64,000 bases of DNA, taken from Gemmobacter caeni (GTDB lineage: Bacteria; Pseudomonadota; Alphaproteobacteria; Rhodobacterales; Rhodobacteraceae). Positions within the stretch are counted from its first letter, which is position 1. Each line of letters opens with the position of its first letter. A program made the translations under genes and the position numbers. Below, in pieces: positions 10,401 through 18,318 of this stretch. The notes under the pieces were generated by a model. That model ran no database searches, was not told the DNA's origin, and saw only the letters and a program-made list of their open reading frames with translations. The stretch covers positions 1-64,000 of the forward strand of contig NZ_QBKP01000006.1 of assembly GCF_003054195.1 (NCBI RefSeq), read 5' to 3'.

Positions 10401-10708
10401 CCATTCCGGGTGAGGATGAAGAACCTGACAACGTTCCCGCCGCGCGCGCACCGAAGATCCCGACCAAAGCCTCGGTCGCCAAGAGCGCGACGTTCGTCAA
10501 TGCGATCGACCTGCGCAAAACCAACCTGATCGGCGTCTATGGCACACCCGCCAAACGCTACGCACTGGTGCGCACCGGCTCCGGCAGCTACAAGAAGGTC
10601 CGCGTGGGAGATCGTGTGGACGGCGGCACCGTGGCCGCCATCACCGACAACGAACTGCGCTACAAAAAGGGCAGCCGGATGATCGCCCTGAAAATGCCGA
10701 AGGGCTAA
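7463..10708 (+). CDS. Large single-pass protein: GspL/PilM-like N-terminus, Pro/Ala/Glu-rich linker, PilP/GspC-like C-terminus
   Basis: A 1081-residue protein with four zones. Residues 1-165 form a folded domain (SDDGISLLHRT, YTEVDAPGPDDAHRLQQIRR, VQVAVIARE) reminiscent of the actin-like GspL/PilM family. About 166-590 is low-complexity P/A/E sequence with repeated PEP and EPEP units. A hydrophobic span at about 592-616 (LGLILTAALLLLLGLIAAW) is a membrane helix. After a second low-complexity stretch (about 617-1005) the last 75 residues are well ordered: KTNLIGVYGTPAKRYALVRT, then VRVGDRVDGGTVAAI, much like the PilP/GspC homology region. Topology predicts the tail in the periplasm. No secretion or pilus genes are adjacent. 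The domain parallels are my inference. Confidence 0.7.
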   Translation: MKPNFALNFSDDGISLLHRTARGWLEVGSTALDAPDLGEALNYLRRSALGLAPHGVTSKLVIPNSQILYTEVDAPGPDDAHRLQQIRRALEGVTPYAVDDLAFDWSGDGPRVQVAVIARETLQEAEGFAAEYRFNPVSFVAIPDEGRFTGEPWFGPSSIAPEVLPQGESVERDAEPVLMISRETRTAEARHEATSPPEPTVSAAPEPAPVPEPEVEPVPEPAPVEPAAPVPAPVEEPAPAPEPEIPEPEPTPAEPEQPEPEAPQPDLPEPAPDLPPELPEPEPEPDLPSAEPELPEPAEPEIPLPEWEPEVELTAVQEVVAAAYEAAQHEAAPPPAEVAQQPELDFSPVAAAPAPPPPQVAAESVPEAPFISIDMEEAEELPARRRAVPPLARSPEVIPPVAPGKRSTGRRVADPGLPEEPPAFASRRAAGQEPPVSAEAPKLSVTNVTARRKAPAAPLSPPPLASTAAEARSYAPPAEDTATEDDVPPPLAPALQARLAAQRAAPVASRPTRTEAAKPAVARDAAAKAAKSLGGMVTAPGIPGLAAGRKAKPARQMSPQAAAETLVAPPPGAVGEPPFGMGRPARRGKPRFLGLILTAALLLLLGLIAAWSSFYLARGDDTAPAEVAGTDGTPTLAAPDSGADPAFADAAPEDTPTTEDEAAADGVPLPEDEAAADGQALAPEAAPVAEPAPEAASGTGAAPVPLPGSQDEIILSTMDNPPEALDALALEAPQTTADAGPVAPAPPPPFGTQYEFGADGLIKPTAEGIVTPDGVRLVAGSPPRVPPTRPESIATQAAAAQAAAAPAAEATPAEPAPEAATATTAEPPPAADPALEGFRPKPRPEGLATAAPAQDDAALDIPADQRMTSRRPRERPASIAAQVEQRRLDEEARRVAEAASLSAAAAAEALAATATQTETPAVADRGPVSPLAVAISRRPAARPKDLSRAVEAAVAAAARPVKEAPAKEVEPEPKRVARSAIPGEDEEPDNVPAARAPKIPTKASVAKSATFVNAIDLRKTNLIGVYGTPAKRYALVRTGSGSYKKVRVGDRVDGGTVAAITDNELRYKKGSRMIALKMPKG

Positions 10709-10711
10709 GCT

Positions 10712-11794
10712 CTATTCTGCCGCTAGGACCCCGCGTTCGATCTGGTCCCGTTCGATGCTTTCGAACAGGGCCTTGAAATTGCCCTCGCCAAAACCCTCAT
10801 CCCCCTTGCGCTGGATGAACTCAAAGAAGATCGGCCCGACCACGGTTTTCGAGAAAACCTGAAGCAGTATCTTGGTCCGGCCGCCATCCACCACGCCCTC
10901 GCCGTCAATCAGGATACCGTGACGAGCCATGCGGTCTATCGGTTCGCAATGGCCCGAAACCCGCGCGTGGCTGTCCTCATAATAGGCCATCGGCGGCCTT
11001 GGCATGAAGCGCAGGCCGCGCGCGTGAATCTCGTCCGCCGCGTCATAGATCGCTTCGGTGCCGATGGCGATGTGCTGGATGCCCTCACCGTTGTAGCGGC
11101 GCAGATATTCGACGATCTGCCCGGTCTCGCCCTTGTCCTCGTTGATCGGAATGCGGATGCGGCCGCAGGGCGATTGCATCGCCCGGCTGTAAAAGCCGGT
11201 CAGCTTGCCCTCGATGTCGAAAAAGCTGATCTGCCGGAAATTGAAATGCCGCCGGTAGAACGCGACCCAGGTTTCCGAATTTCCCTTGTGGACGTTGTGG
11301 GTCAGGTGATCGAGATAATAAAAGCCCACGCCTGCCGGACTGGCCTCGGCAATCCAGTCGAAATCCGCATAGGCGCCGCGATCATCGACGAAATAGATCA
11401 GCGAGCCCCCGATCCCCACGATGGCAGGAAGATCCAGAGCACGGTCACCGGCGGTATAGGCGACGGCCCCCTGAGCAACCGCATGGGCCAGCGCCTGTGC
11501 CGCATCCACGACCCGCCACGCCATAGAAGGCGCGCAGGGTCCGTGTTCCCCGACAAAGCGGCGGGCATGGCTGCCTGGTTCGTCATTCAGCACATAGGTC
11601 ACATCACCCTGCTGCCAGAGTTCGATGGCCTTGTGCCGATGACGGGCGACGCAGGCAAAACCCATGCGCGAAAACACCACACGCAACTCATCCGGTGCCG
11701 GATGGGCAAATTCGATGAACTCTATGCCATTGGTTCCGGCGGGGTTTTCGGCAGTGATTTGCCCTGCCGGGGCTGAATGGGGGAACGGACCCAA
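10712..11794 (-). CDS. hppD: 4-Hydroxyphenylpyruvate dioxygenase, second (downstream) copy
   Basis: Fe(II) dioxygenase that converts 4-hydroxyphenylpyruvate to homogentisate in tyrosine breakdown. With a TTG start at 11794 the protein is 360 residues and begins GPFPHSAP, aligning exactly with MGPFPHNAP of the neighbouring copy; no ATG is available there. The vicinal-oxygen-chelate metal ligands are all kept: His163 (LDHLTHN), His241 (GIQHIAI) and Glu325 (FFEFIQRKG). Full-length similarity to the gene at 11948 shows a tandem duplication. It has its own spacing of 153 bases from the upstream copy, containing a hairpin. The weak TTG start suggests lower translation than copy one. Confidence 0.9.
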   Translation of the reverse strand: MGPFPHSAPAGQITAENPAGTNGIEFIEFAHPAPDELRVVFSRMGFACVARHRHKAIELWQQGDVTYVLNDEPGSHARRFVGEHGPCAPSMAWRVVDAAQALAHAVAQGAVAYTAGDRALDLPAIVGIGGSLIYFVDDRGAYADFDWIAEASPAGVGFYYLDHLTHNVHKGNSETWVAFYRRHFNFRQISFFDIEGKLTGFYSRAMQSPCGRIRIPINEDKGETGQIVEYLRRYNGEGIQHIAIGTEAIYDAADEIHARGLRFMPRPPMAYYEDSHARVSGHCEPIDRMARHGILIDGEGVVDGGRTKILLQVFSKTVVGPIFFEFIQRKGDEGFGEGNFKALFESIERDQIERGVLAAE

Positions 11795-11869
11795 GGGGCA
11801 CCTCACACATTGACGCAAGGATGCCAGAATAAGGCCAGAATGTGTCTAAAAGGTGCCTCAAATGAGATC

Positions 11870-11899
11870 GCGGCGAGGAAAGACCGTTTCCCTCGCCGC
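11870..11899. terminator. Stem-loop between the two hppD copies
   Basis: Perfect 9-bp stem GCGGCGAGG/CCTCGCCGC with AAA/TTT extending it inwards. It lies 49 bases past the stop of copy one. There is no U-run on the minus strand, so it is more likely an attenuating or mRNA-stabilising hairpin than a full terminator. Confidence 0.5.
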
Positions 11900-11947
11900 A
11901 ACATTTTCCAACAAGTTCAAAATGTTACCGTTGCAAATGCAACCTGG

Positions 11948-13042
11948 TTATTCCGCCGCCGACAGAACCCCACGCTCGATCTGATCGCGTTCGATGCTTT
12001 CGAACAGCGCCTTGAAATTGCCCTCGCCAAAGCCGTCATCGCCCTTGCGCTGGATGAATTCAAAGAAGATCGGACCGATCACGGTTTTCGAGAAAATCTG
12101 AAGCAGGATGCGGGTTTCGCCGCCATCCACCACGCCTTCACCGTCGATCAGGATGCCGTGCTTCGCCATCTCCTCCAGCGGCTCTTCATGGCCGATCACG
12201 CGGTCGCGCGACATATCGTAATAGGACATCGGGGGCTTCGGCATGAATTTCAGCCCGCGATCCGCGATGGCATCGGTGGCGGCATAGATATCATCGGTAC
12301 CAACGGCGATGTGCTGGATGCCCTCGCCGTTATAGCGCTTCAGATATTCGACGATCTGCCCCTTTTCGCCCCGGTCCTCGTTGATCGGGATACGGATGCG
12401 ACCACAGGCCGAGGTCAGCGCGCGGCTGTAGAGGCCGGTGAACTTGCCTTCGATGTCAAAGAAACGGATCTGCTTGAAGCCAAAGATGCGGCCGTAGAAA
12501 TCGAACCAGACATCCATATTGCCCTTGTGGACGTTGTGGGTCAGGTGATCGAGGTAGTAGAAGCCCACGCCTTTCGCCTGTTCAGGCGTCAGGAAATCGA
12601 ACTCCGCCCAGGCGCTGCCTTTGCGGTGGCCGTCGATAAAGTAGATCAGCGACCCGCCGATGCCGACAATCGCGGGCACATCCAGCGCCTTGTCGTCGGA
12701 GTCATGCGGCCTGGCGCCGCTTTTCACCGCATGGTCATAAGCGTGCTGCGCATCCACCACGCGCCAGCCCATTGAGGGGGCGCAGGGGCCGTGTTCCTCG
12801 ACAAAGCGGCGGGCGTGACTTCCGGGTTCGTCATTCAGGATATAGGTGATATCGCCCTGCTGCCACAGCTCGATCGCCTTCTGGCGATGGCGGGCGGTCA
12901 GAGTATAGCCCATGCGGCTGAACAGCGCGCGCAATTCCTCGGGTTGTGGATGGGCAAACTCGACGAAGGCAAAGCCCTCGGTTCCGGCCGGGTTTTCAGC
13001 CGAAATCACCGCCGGCGGGGCATTGTGCGGAAACGGACCCAT
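11948..13042 (-). CDS. hppD: 4-Hydroxyphenylpyruvate dioxygenase, promoter-proximal copy
   Basis: A 364-residue enzyme of tyrosine catabolism making homogentisate. Metal ligands are in place: His166 in YLDHLTHNV, His244 in GIQHIAV and Glu328 in FFEFIQRKGDDG. ATG at 13042 has a strong AGGAGGAT site. It is the first gene after a TATAAT promoter and two palindromes that face the divergent Lrp/AsnC gene, so it is probably substrate-induced. The downstream copy differs most around residues 110-155, a loop region away from the metal site. Confidence 0.93.
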   Translation of the reverse strand: MGPFPHNAPPAVISAENPAGTEGFAFVEFAHPQPEELRALFSRMGYTLTARHRQKAIELWQQGDITYILNDEPGSHARRFVEEHGPCAPSMGWRVVDAQHAYDHAVKSGARPHDSDDKALDVPAIVGIGGSLIYFIDGHRKGSAWAEFDFLTPEQAKGVGFYYLDHLTHNVHKGNMDVWFDFYGRIFGFKQIRFFDIEGKFTGLYSRALTSACGRIRIPINEDRGEKGQIVEYLKRYNGEGIQHIAVGTDDIYAATDAIADRGLKFMPKPPMSYYDMSRDRVIGHEEPLEEMAKHGILIDGEGVVDGGETRILLQIFSKTVIGPIFFEFIQRKGDDGFGEGNFKALFESIERDQIERGVLSAAE

Positions 13043-13071
13043 CTTATCCTCCTGTTCGTTCGCGTTCCCGC

Positions 13072-13077
13072 ATTATA
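13072..13077 (-). promoter_or_regulatory. -10 box of the hppD promoter
   Basis: An exact TATAAT on the minus strand, 30 bases before the hppD ATG. The hexamer 17 bases upstream (about CAAATT) is a poor -35 box, which fits a promoter that needs an activator bound just upstream. Confidence 0.6.
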
Positions 13078-13115
13078 GCGCGGAGGCTCCGCCGAATTTG
13101 CGCGAACTGGAGCGC

Positions 13116-13145
13116 ATGTCTGGACATAAATGCGTAATTCACGCA
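13116..13145. promoter_or_regulatory. Two adjacent palindromes, probable Lrp/AsnC operator
   Basis: ATGTC-TG-GACAT at 13116-13127 and TGCGT-AATTC-ACGCA at 13131-13145 are two perfect inverted repeats 3 bases apart. They lie in the 134-base gap between hppD and the divergent Lrp/AsnC gene, about 50-80 bases upstream of the predicted hppD transcription start, the usual place for an Lrp-type activator. Confidence 0.6.
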
Positions 13146-13176
13146 CGTTTAAAGAAAAACATACGGAAAACCCGCC

Positions 13177-13638
13177 ATGCTGGATGAAACCGATTCCCGC
13201 CTTCTGGCCGCGCTGCAACGCGACGCCCATCTGACGGCCGAGGCATTGGGCCAGATGCTCAACCTCTCTCCCAGTCAGGCCGGGCGAAGACGGCAGCGGC
13301 TGGAGGCCGAGGGCTATATCACCGGCTATACCGCGCGGCTGGACCCGGCCCGCGTCGGCCTGGCGGTGCAGGCTTTCGTACAGGTGCAGATGGCTGCGCA
13401 TTCACCCGAGGCCGCGCGCGGCTTCGCAACGCTGATCGCCACCCTGCCCGAGGTGATCTCTGCCTGGACCCTGACCGGAGAGGCGGATTACCTGCTGCGG
13501 ATCTGGTGCGCCGATCTGCCCGCGCTCAATGACCTGATCCACCATCGTCTGCTGCCGCATCCCGCCGTGGCGCGCGTGCAAAGCCAGATCGTCATGGATC
13601 AGTTCAAGGCCGATGCACCGTTGCCCGTGCGCACCTGA
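13177..13638 (+). CDS. Lrp/AsnC family transcriptional regulator
   Basis: A 153-residue protein of standard Lrp length. N-terminal helix-turn-helix (LDETDSRLLAALQRDAHLTA, then LNLSPSQAGRRRQRLEAEGY with recognition helix) is followed by the RAM effector domain (AFVQVQMAAHS, WTLTGEADYLLRIWCADLP). Such proteins bind amino acids or related metabolites. Divergent placement next to two hppD genes and the palindromes between them suggest that it controls tyrosine catabolism and itself; this is inference from context. Confidence 0.88.
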   Translation: MLDETDSRLLAALQRDAHLTAEALGQMLNLSPSQAGRRRQRLEAEGYITGYTARLDPARVGLAVQAFVQVQMAAHSPEAARGFATLIATLPEVISAWTLTGEADYLLRIWCADLPALNDLIHHRLLPHPAVARVQSQIVMDQFKADAPLPVRT

Positions 13639-13719
13639 GACACGGCATGTTACAAGTGCCTCGCAAAAGGTGAGCCAGCGCCCGTTGCCTCTGCCCCGCT
13701 GCCACCGGATAGTCGCGCC

Positions 13720-15570
13720 ATGGAAAATCTGCTGCTACAAGCCACCTTCTATCTGGGCGCCGCCGTCCTGATCGTTCCGATTTCGGTACGGCTCGGGCTG
13801 GGGTCGGTTCTGGGCTATCTTGCGGCAGGCCTGCTGCTTGGCCCTGCCCTTGGTCTTGCCGGGTCCGAAACCCATGACCTGCAACATTTCACCGAATTCG
13901 GTGTGGTGCTGATGCTGTTCCTGATCGGGCTGGAACTGGAGCCGCGCACGCTGTGGGACATGCGGCACAAGTTGCTGGGCCTCGGTGGGCTTCAGGTCAC
14001 GCTGACCTCGGCTCTGGTCGCGGCCCTGCTGCTGGCGATGGGAGAGCCATGGCAGATCGCGGCAACGCTGGGCATGTTGTTTTCTTTGTCCTCGACGGCC
14101 ATCGTGCTGCAATCCATGACCGAAAAGAACCTGCTGCGTACGGCGGGCGGACGCTCCACCTTCGCAGTGCTGCTGTCACAGGACATCGCGGTGGTGCCGA
14201 TGCTGGCGCTGATCCCGCTGATGGCCCTGCGCAGCCCCGCGCACACGCCCGAGGAGGGCGCCGCGCAGCCCATCATGTCGCTGGTCGAGGCGCTGCCCGG
14301 CTGGGCGGTCACCGGGCTGACGCTGGGCATCGTTGCGACCATCGTTCTCGTCGGGCATTTCCTGTCGCGCCCGGTTTTCCGCTTCATCCATGCCTCGCAC
14401 CTGCCCGAGATGGGCACCTTCATCTCGTTGCTCATGGTCATCGGAATTGCCTTCCTGATGATGCTGGTCGGTCTGTCGCCTGCTTTGGGAAGCTTCATCG
14501 CCGGTGTCGTGCTGGCCAACTCGGAATTCCGGCACCAGATCGAGGCCGATATCAAACCCTTCAAGGGTATCCTGATGGGCCTGTTCTTCACCACTGTGGG
14601 CGTGAACATCGACACCGGCCTCCTGGCGGATCAGCCCTTGCGCATTCTGGCGCTGACCCTGCTTCTGATGCTGGCCAAGACGGCCGTGCTGTTCCTGCTG
14701 GCCACATTGTTCCGTCTGCGCGGCCGCGACCGCGTGCTGTTCACGCTGGCGCTGGCGCAAGCGGGCGAGTTCGGCTTTCTGATCGTCAGCTTCGCCTCGA
14801 CCCAGGCGATCCTGCCGGAAATGGTGGCACAGCGCGCCCTGCTGGTCATCAGCCTGTCGATGTTGCTGACCCCGCTGCTGTTCATCCTGCATGACCGGCT
14901 GGCGCGCCGCCCCCAGCGCGGTGGCGACCAGCCCGCCGACGAGATCGAGGAGAAAGGCACGATCATCATCGCCGGGATCGGGCGCTTCGGGCAGGTGGTC
15001 AACCGCATGGCCCGCTCCGCAGGGCTGAGCACGGTGGTGCTGGATTCCGATGCAGCGGCCATCGAGCGGCTGCGCCGTTTCGGCATCAAGGGCTATTTCG
15101 GTGATCCTTCGCGCCCGGACCTGCTGCAAGCCGCCGGTCTGGCAGAGGCCGAGGTTCTGGTGGTCGCAGTCGACAGCCCGGAAAACGCCACAAGGATCGT
15201 GGAGTTCGCTCGTCGGCAAAGGCCCGACCTGCATATCGTTGCCCGCGCCTATGACCGGGTGCATGTCTACGAGCTGTTCCGTGCCGGGGCGAATGACATC
15301 CTGCGCGAAACCTTTGACAGTTCGGTCCGCGCAGGGCGCTATGTGCTGGAAAACATGGGCTTCACCGAATACGAGGCCGCGAAGCTGAGCCAGACCTATT
15401 ACAAGGTTGACCGCGCGGCCCTGCGCGATCTGGCCGAGCTCTGGGTGCCGGGCCAGCCCATCCACCAGAACGAGGCCTATGTCGCCCGCGCCCGGCGGCT
15501 GGACGAGGATCTGCGCACGGCGCTGCTGGACGATCAGGACGACATCGCCGCCGACCGCGCCGCGCAATAG
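13720..15570 (+). CDS. kefB: CPA2-type monovalent cation:proton antiporter with RCK (TrkA-N) domain, KefB-like
   Basis: A 616-residue membrane protein. Residues about 1-390 contain a dozen hydrophobic helices with the CPA2 landmarks FLIGLELEPRTLW, QDIAVVPMLAL and LSPALGSFIAGVVLANSEFR. From about 410 comes a Rossmann RCK domain starting GTIIIAGIGRFGQVVNRMA and continuing VVLDSDAAAIERLRRFGIK. KefB/KefC proteins export K+ in exchange for H+ under electrophile or pH stress; whether K+ or Na+ moves here cannot be read. No KefF/KefG ancillary gene is adjacent. It stands alone, ending at a hairpin shared with cobT. Confidence 0.88.
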   Translation: MENLLLQATFYLGAAVLIVPISVRLGLGSVLGYLAAGLLLGPALGLAGSETHDLQHFTEFGVVLMLFLIGLELEPRTLWDMRHKLLGLGGLQVTLTSALVAALLLAMGEPWQIAATLGMLFSLSSTAIVLQSMTEKNLLRTAGGRSTFAVLLSQDIAVVPMLALIPLMALRSPAHTPEEGAAQPIMSLVEALPGWAVTGLTLGIVATIVLVGHFLSRPVFRFIHASHLPEMGTFISLLMVIGIAFLMMLVGLSPALGSFIAGVVLANSEFRHQIEADIKPFKGILMGLFFTTVGVNIDTGLLADQPLRILALTLLLMLAKTAVLFLLATLFRLRGRDRVLFTLALAQAGEFGFLIVSFASTQAILPEMVAQRALLVISLSMLLTPLLFILHDRLARRPQRGGDQPADEIEEKGTIIIAGIGRFGQVVNRMARSAGLSTVVLDSDAAAIERLRRFGIKGYFGDPSRPDLLQAAGLAEAEVLVVAVDSPENATRIVEFARRQRPDLHIVARAYDRVHVYELFRAGANDILRETFDSSVRAGRYVLENMGFTEYEAAKLSQTYYKVDRAALRDLAELWVPGQPIHQNEAYVARARRLDEDLRTALLDDQDDIAADRAAQ

Positions 15571-15573
15571 GGC

Positions 15574-15599
15574 GTTCGGGGCAAAGCGACGCCCCGAAC
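15574..15599. terminator. Stem-loop between converging kefB and cobT
   Basis: Perfect 9-bp stem GTTCGGGGC/GCCCCGAAC with an 8-base loop in the 39-base gap between two converging stops. No U-run, so termination strength is uncertain. Confidence 0.55.
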
Positions 15600-15609
15600 C
15601 ACCGCAGGC

Positions 15610-16620
15610 TCAGGCGTCGGACACACCGGCTTCGGCGAAGGTCGCCATGCCGGAATGGCAGGCAACTGCACCTTTCAGCACGCCGATGGCCAGCGCCGCC
15701 CCAGAACCTTCGCCCAGACGCAGGCCCAGTTCCAGCAGCGGCTGCTTGCCCAGCTTCGACAGCAAGGCGCGATGCGCCGCCTCGGCACTCGCATGGCCCG
15801 CGATGCAGTGATCCAGCGCGCCTTCCGCCGCCAGCGCCAGCACGGCGGCAGCAGCGGTACAGATGAAGCCGTCAAGGATGACCGGAATACGCGCGTGATG
15901 CGCGCGCGCGATGGCCCCCGCCATGGCGGCAATCTCGCGCCCGCCAAGGCAGCGCAGCACCTCCAGCGGCTCGCGGTCCGGATTCGTCACCAAGCCCTCG
16001 GCCACGACCTGCGTCTTGACCGACAGCCCCTTGTCATCGACGCCGGTGCCCCGCCCGGTCCATTCGCCGGGCGTTCCCCCGAACAGCGCGCAGGCAATGG
16101 CGGCGGCCGGGGTTGTATTGCCGATTCCCATCTCGCCCACCACCAGCAGATCGGCAGCCGCATCCACCGCCAGCCAGCCCGCCGCAAGGGCAGAGATCAC
16201 CTCGGCTTCGGTCATCGCGGCGGTTTGCGTGAAATCGGCGGTCGGGCGATCCAGTTCCAGCGCCAGAACATCCATTGTGGCGCCGAAAGCCTTGGCAAGC
16301 TGGTTAATCGCCGCCCCGCCCGCCCGGAAATTCGCCACCATCTGCACCGTCACCTCGGCCGGAAAGGCCGAAACTCCGCGGGCAGCCACGCCATGATTAC
16401 CTGCAAAGACAATGACCTGCGGGTGTTCCAGCCGGGGCCGGGCATCGCCGCGCCAGCCCGCATACCAGATCGCCAGTTCCTCCAGCCGCCCCAGGGCGCC
16501 GGGCGGTTTGGTCAATTGCCCGTTGCGGGCCTGCGCTGCCGCGACCGCCGCCGCATCGGTGGCCGGAAGCGCCTGCAACAGGGCGCGAAACTCGGACAGG
16601 CTGGAAAACGGCGCAGTCAT
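15610..16620 (-). CDS. cobT: Nicotinate-nucleotide--dimethylbenzimidazole phosphoribosyltransferase
   Basis: Makes alpha-ribazole phosphate from dimethylbenzimidazole and nicotinate mononucleotide in the lower-ligand branch of B12 synthesis. The 336 residues match the family. Visible signatures: [47 protein letters not shown], and the catalytic-Glu region [12 protein letters not shown] near the C-terminus. ATG at 16620 follows a GAGGAG site. It is divergent from cobS, the next enzyme, across 81 bases, too short for a cobalamin riboswitch. BluB, the maker of its substrate, is at 41080. Confidence 0.94.
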   Translation of the reverse strand: MTAPFSSLSEFRALLQALPATDAAAVAAAQARNGQLTKPPGALGRLEELAIWYAGWRGDARPRLEHPQVIVFAGNHGVAARGVSAFPAEVTVQMVANFRAGGAAINQLAKAFGATMDVLALELDRPTADFTQTAAMTEAEVISALAAGWLAVDAAADLLVVGEMGIGNTTPAAAIACALFGGTPGEWTGRGTGVDDKGLSVKTQVVAEGLVTNPDREPLEVLRCLGGREIAAMAGAIARAHHARIPVILDGFICTAAAAVLALAAEGALDHCIAGHASAEAAHRALLSKLGKQPLLELGLRLGEGSGAALAIGVLKGAVACHSGMATFAEAGVSDA

Positions 16621-16701
16621 GGCGCACTCCTCGATTGAACCTCGGCTGCGCCTTGGCTAGCGAGGATCACGGGTGAAAACCATCCCGGAAAGGGCATTGC
16701 A

Positions 16702-17466
16702 ATGTATCAGAGCGACCCCGAGACCCTTGCGGCGCGCCTGTGGACCGAGGCGCGCGCCGGGCTGAGCCTGCTCAGCCGCCTGCCCCTGCCCGCCCCCACC
16801 CGTTTTCCCAACCCGCCTGCCGTCTGGGCCTGGCCTGTGGCCGGGCTGGTGCTGGGCGGTCTGGCAAGCCTTGGCGCGGCGCTGGGTGGCTGGTTCGGTC
16901 TGCCCGCCAGCCTTGCAGCAGCGCTTTTCCTCGGGCTGGGCACGCTGATGACGGGCGCGCTGCACGAGGACGGGCTGGCCGACAGTTGTGACGGGCTCTG
17001 GGGCGGCTGGACGCGCGAACGGCGGCTGGAAATCATGAAGGACAGCCATATCGGCAGTTATGGCGTCATGGGGCTGGTACTGGTGACGCTGGCCCGGTGG
17101 AGCGCAGTCACCGCGCTGATCAGCACCGGGGCCTGGGGCGCGATGATCGCCGCCGCCATCCTGTCACGGGCGCCGATGGTGGCCCTGATCAGCTTTTTGC
17201 CCAATGCGCGTGGCAGCGGGTTGAGCCAGTCCGTCGGTCGCCCCGATGCCACGGCGGCCCTGCTGGCCATGCTCGTCGCATTCGTTCTGGCGCTGGGGGT
17301 GGCCGGGGGCCAGGCCCTGATCATGGCACTTTGGGTCGCGGCCATGACACTCGCGCTGGCCGTTCTGGCCCGGCGCAAGATCGGCGGGCAAACCGGCGAT
17401 ATTCTGGGGGCCAGTCAGCAACTGGGGGAGCTGGCCGCGCTGGCCGCCGCCTGCACACTGCAGTAA
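16702..17466 (+). CDS. cobS: Adenosylcobinamide-GDP ribazoletransferase
   Basis: Inner-membrane enzyme joining adenosylcobinamide-GDP with alpha-ribazole (phosphate) in the last steps of B12 synthesis; called CobV in the aerobic-pathway naming. The protein is 254 residues with several hydrophobic spans and the family signature ALHEDGLADSCDGLWGG near residue 87, plus KIGGQTGDILGASQQL near the end. ATG at 16702; the pair with divergent cobT is a common alphaproteobacterial arrangement. A strong terminator follows directly. Confidence 0.92.
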   Translation: MYQSDPETLAARLWTEARAGLSLLSRLPLPAPTRFPNPPAVWAWPVAGLVLGGLASLGAALGGWFGLPASLAAALFLGLGTLMTGALHEDGLADSCDGLWGGWTRERRLEIMKDSHIGSYGVMGLVLVTLARWSAVTALISTGAWGAMIAAAILSRAPMVALISFLPNARGSGLSQSVGRPDATAALLAMLVAFVLALGVAGGQALIMALWVAAMTLALAVLARRKIGGQTGDILGASQQLGELAALAAACTLQ

Positions 17467-17470
17467 CGCA

Positions 17471-17496
17471 AAAGGCCGCGCATCAGCGCGGCCTTT
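17471..17496. terminator. Bidirectional terminator between cobS and carD
   Basis: 8-bp GC stem GGCCGCGC/GCGCGGCC with loop ATCA, AAA on the left and TTT on the right, between two converging genes. Confidence 0.85.
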
Positions 17497-17514
17497 CAAC
17501 GGATTTCAGGCAGG

Positions 17515-18024
17515 TCAGGCCGCGCGCGAAGTCAGCACCTGATCAACGGTCTTTTGCGCCTGCGCTTCGTCAACACCGGAAACGGCGGCGACTTCGCGGG
17601 TCAGACGCTCCAGCGCGGCTTCATAAAGCTGACGCTCGGAATAGCTTTGTTCGCGCTGGTCATCATTGCGGTGCAGGTCGCGCACCACTTCAGCAATCGA
17701 CAGCAGATCGCCCGAGTTGATCTTCTGGTCATATTCCTGCGCCCGGCGCGACCACATGGCGCGCTTCACCCGCGCCTTGCCCTTCAGCGTGTCCAGCGCC
17801 TTGTTCACCACATCCGGCGTCGAAAGCTGACGCATCCCGATTTCGGTCGCTTTGTGCGTCGGCACACGCAGCGTCATCTTGTCCTTCTCGAACGAGATCA
17901 CGAAGAGTTCGAGATGGATACCGGCGATTTCCTGCTCTTCGATCGAGATGATCTTGCCGACACCATGGGCCGGGTACACAACAAACTCGTTCGGGCGGAA
18001 CTCAGGCTTCTTGGTCTTGGTCAT
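17515..18024 (-). CDS. carD: CarD family RNA-polymerase-binding transcription factor
   Basis: CarD binds the RNA polymerase beta subunit and stabilises the open complex at many promoters, including rRNA promoters, in Rhodobacter. The 169 residues show the N-terminal Tudor-like interaction domain (RPNEFVVYPAHGVGKIISIE) and the helical C-terminal DNA-contact domain (KRAMWSRRAQEYDQKINSGD, then LYEAALERLTREVA). ATG at 18024 is chosen because MTKTKKPEFRPNEFVVYPAHG is the usual family start; a longer frame upstream to 18114 has no homology. A sigma-70-like promoter lies about 160 bases upstream. Confidence 0.93.
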   Translation of the reverse strand: MTKTKKPEFRPNEFVVYPAHGVGKIISIEEQEIAGIHLELFVISFEKDKMTLRVPTHKATEIGMRQLSTPDVVNKALDTLKGKARVKRAMWSRRAQEYDQKINSGDLLSIAEVVRDLHRNDDQREQSYSERQLYEAALERLTREVAAVSGVDEAQAQKTVDQVLTSRAA

Positions 18025-18182
18025 TCCAGCGGCTTCCTCATGCGCAGGGCCAACCCGGGCGCAACAAATTCCCCCGCCGGATGCCAGAGCATCGGCAAAA
18101 TGGGGGAATGTCACATGGATAACCGTCTCAGGCGAGCAGTCCCGAGGCGGAAAGCGGGCAACCGTGCTTTGTTTGTTTCAGA

Positions 18183-18211
18183 GATATAACACAAAAACGA
18201 CCTGATTCCAA
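18183..18211 (-). promoter_or_regulatory. Probable sigma-70 promoter of carD
   Basis: On the minus strand: -35 TTGGAA (18206-18211), 17-base spacer, -10 TATATC (18183-18188). The region is unusually AT-rich for this genome. It would give a leader of about 150 bases before carD. Confidence 0.5.
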
Positions 18212-18318
18212 CTGCGACCATACACGCAGCAGGTTCGCCGACGCGCCCAAACGCACAAAAAGGCGCGACCTTACGCCGCGTCACCCCTTCCGTTCGCGAA
18301 TCGGGGGCCGTCGCCGGA

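Noticed and set aside
16621-16701. Cobalamin riboswitch between cobT and cobS
   Set aside because: Only 81 bases and no B12-box-like sequence was seen.
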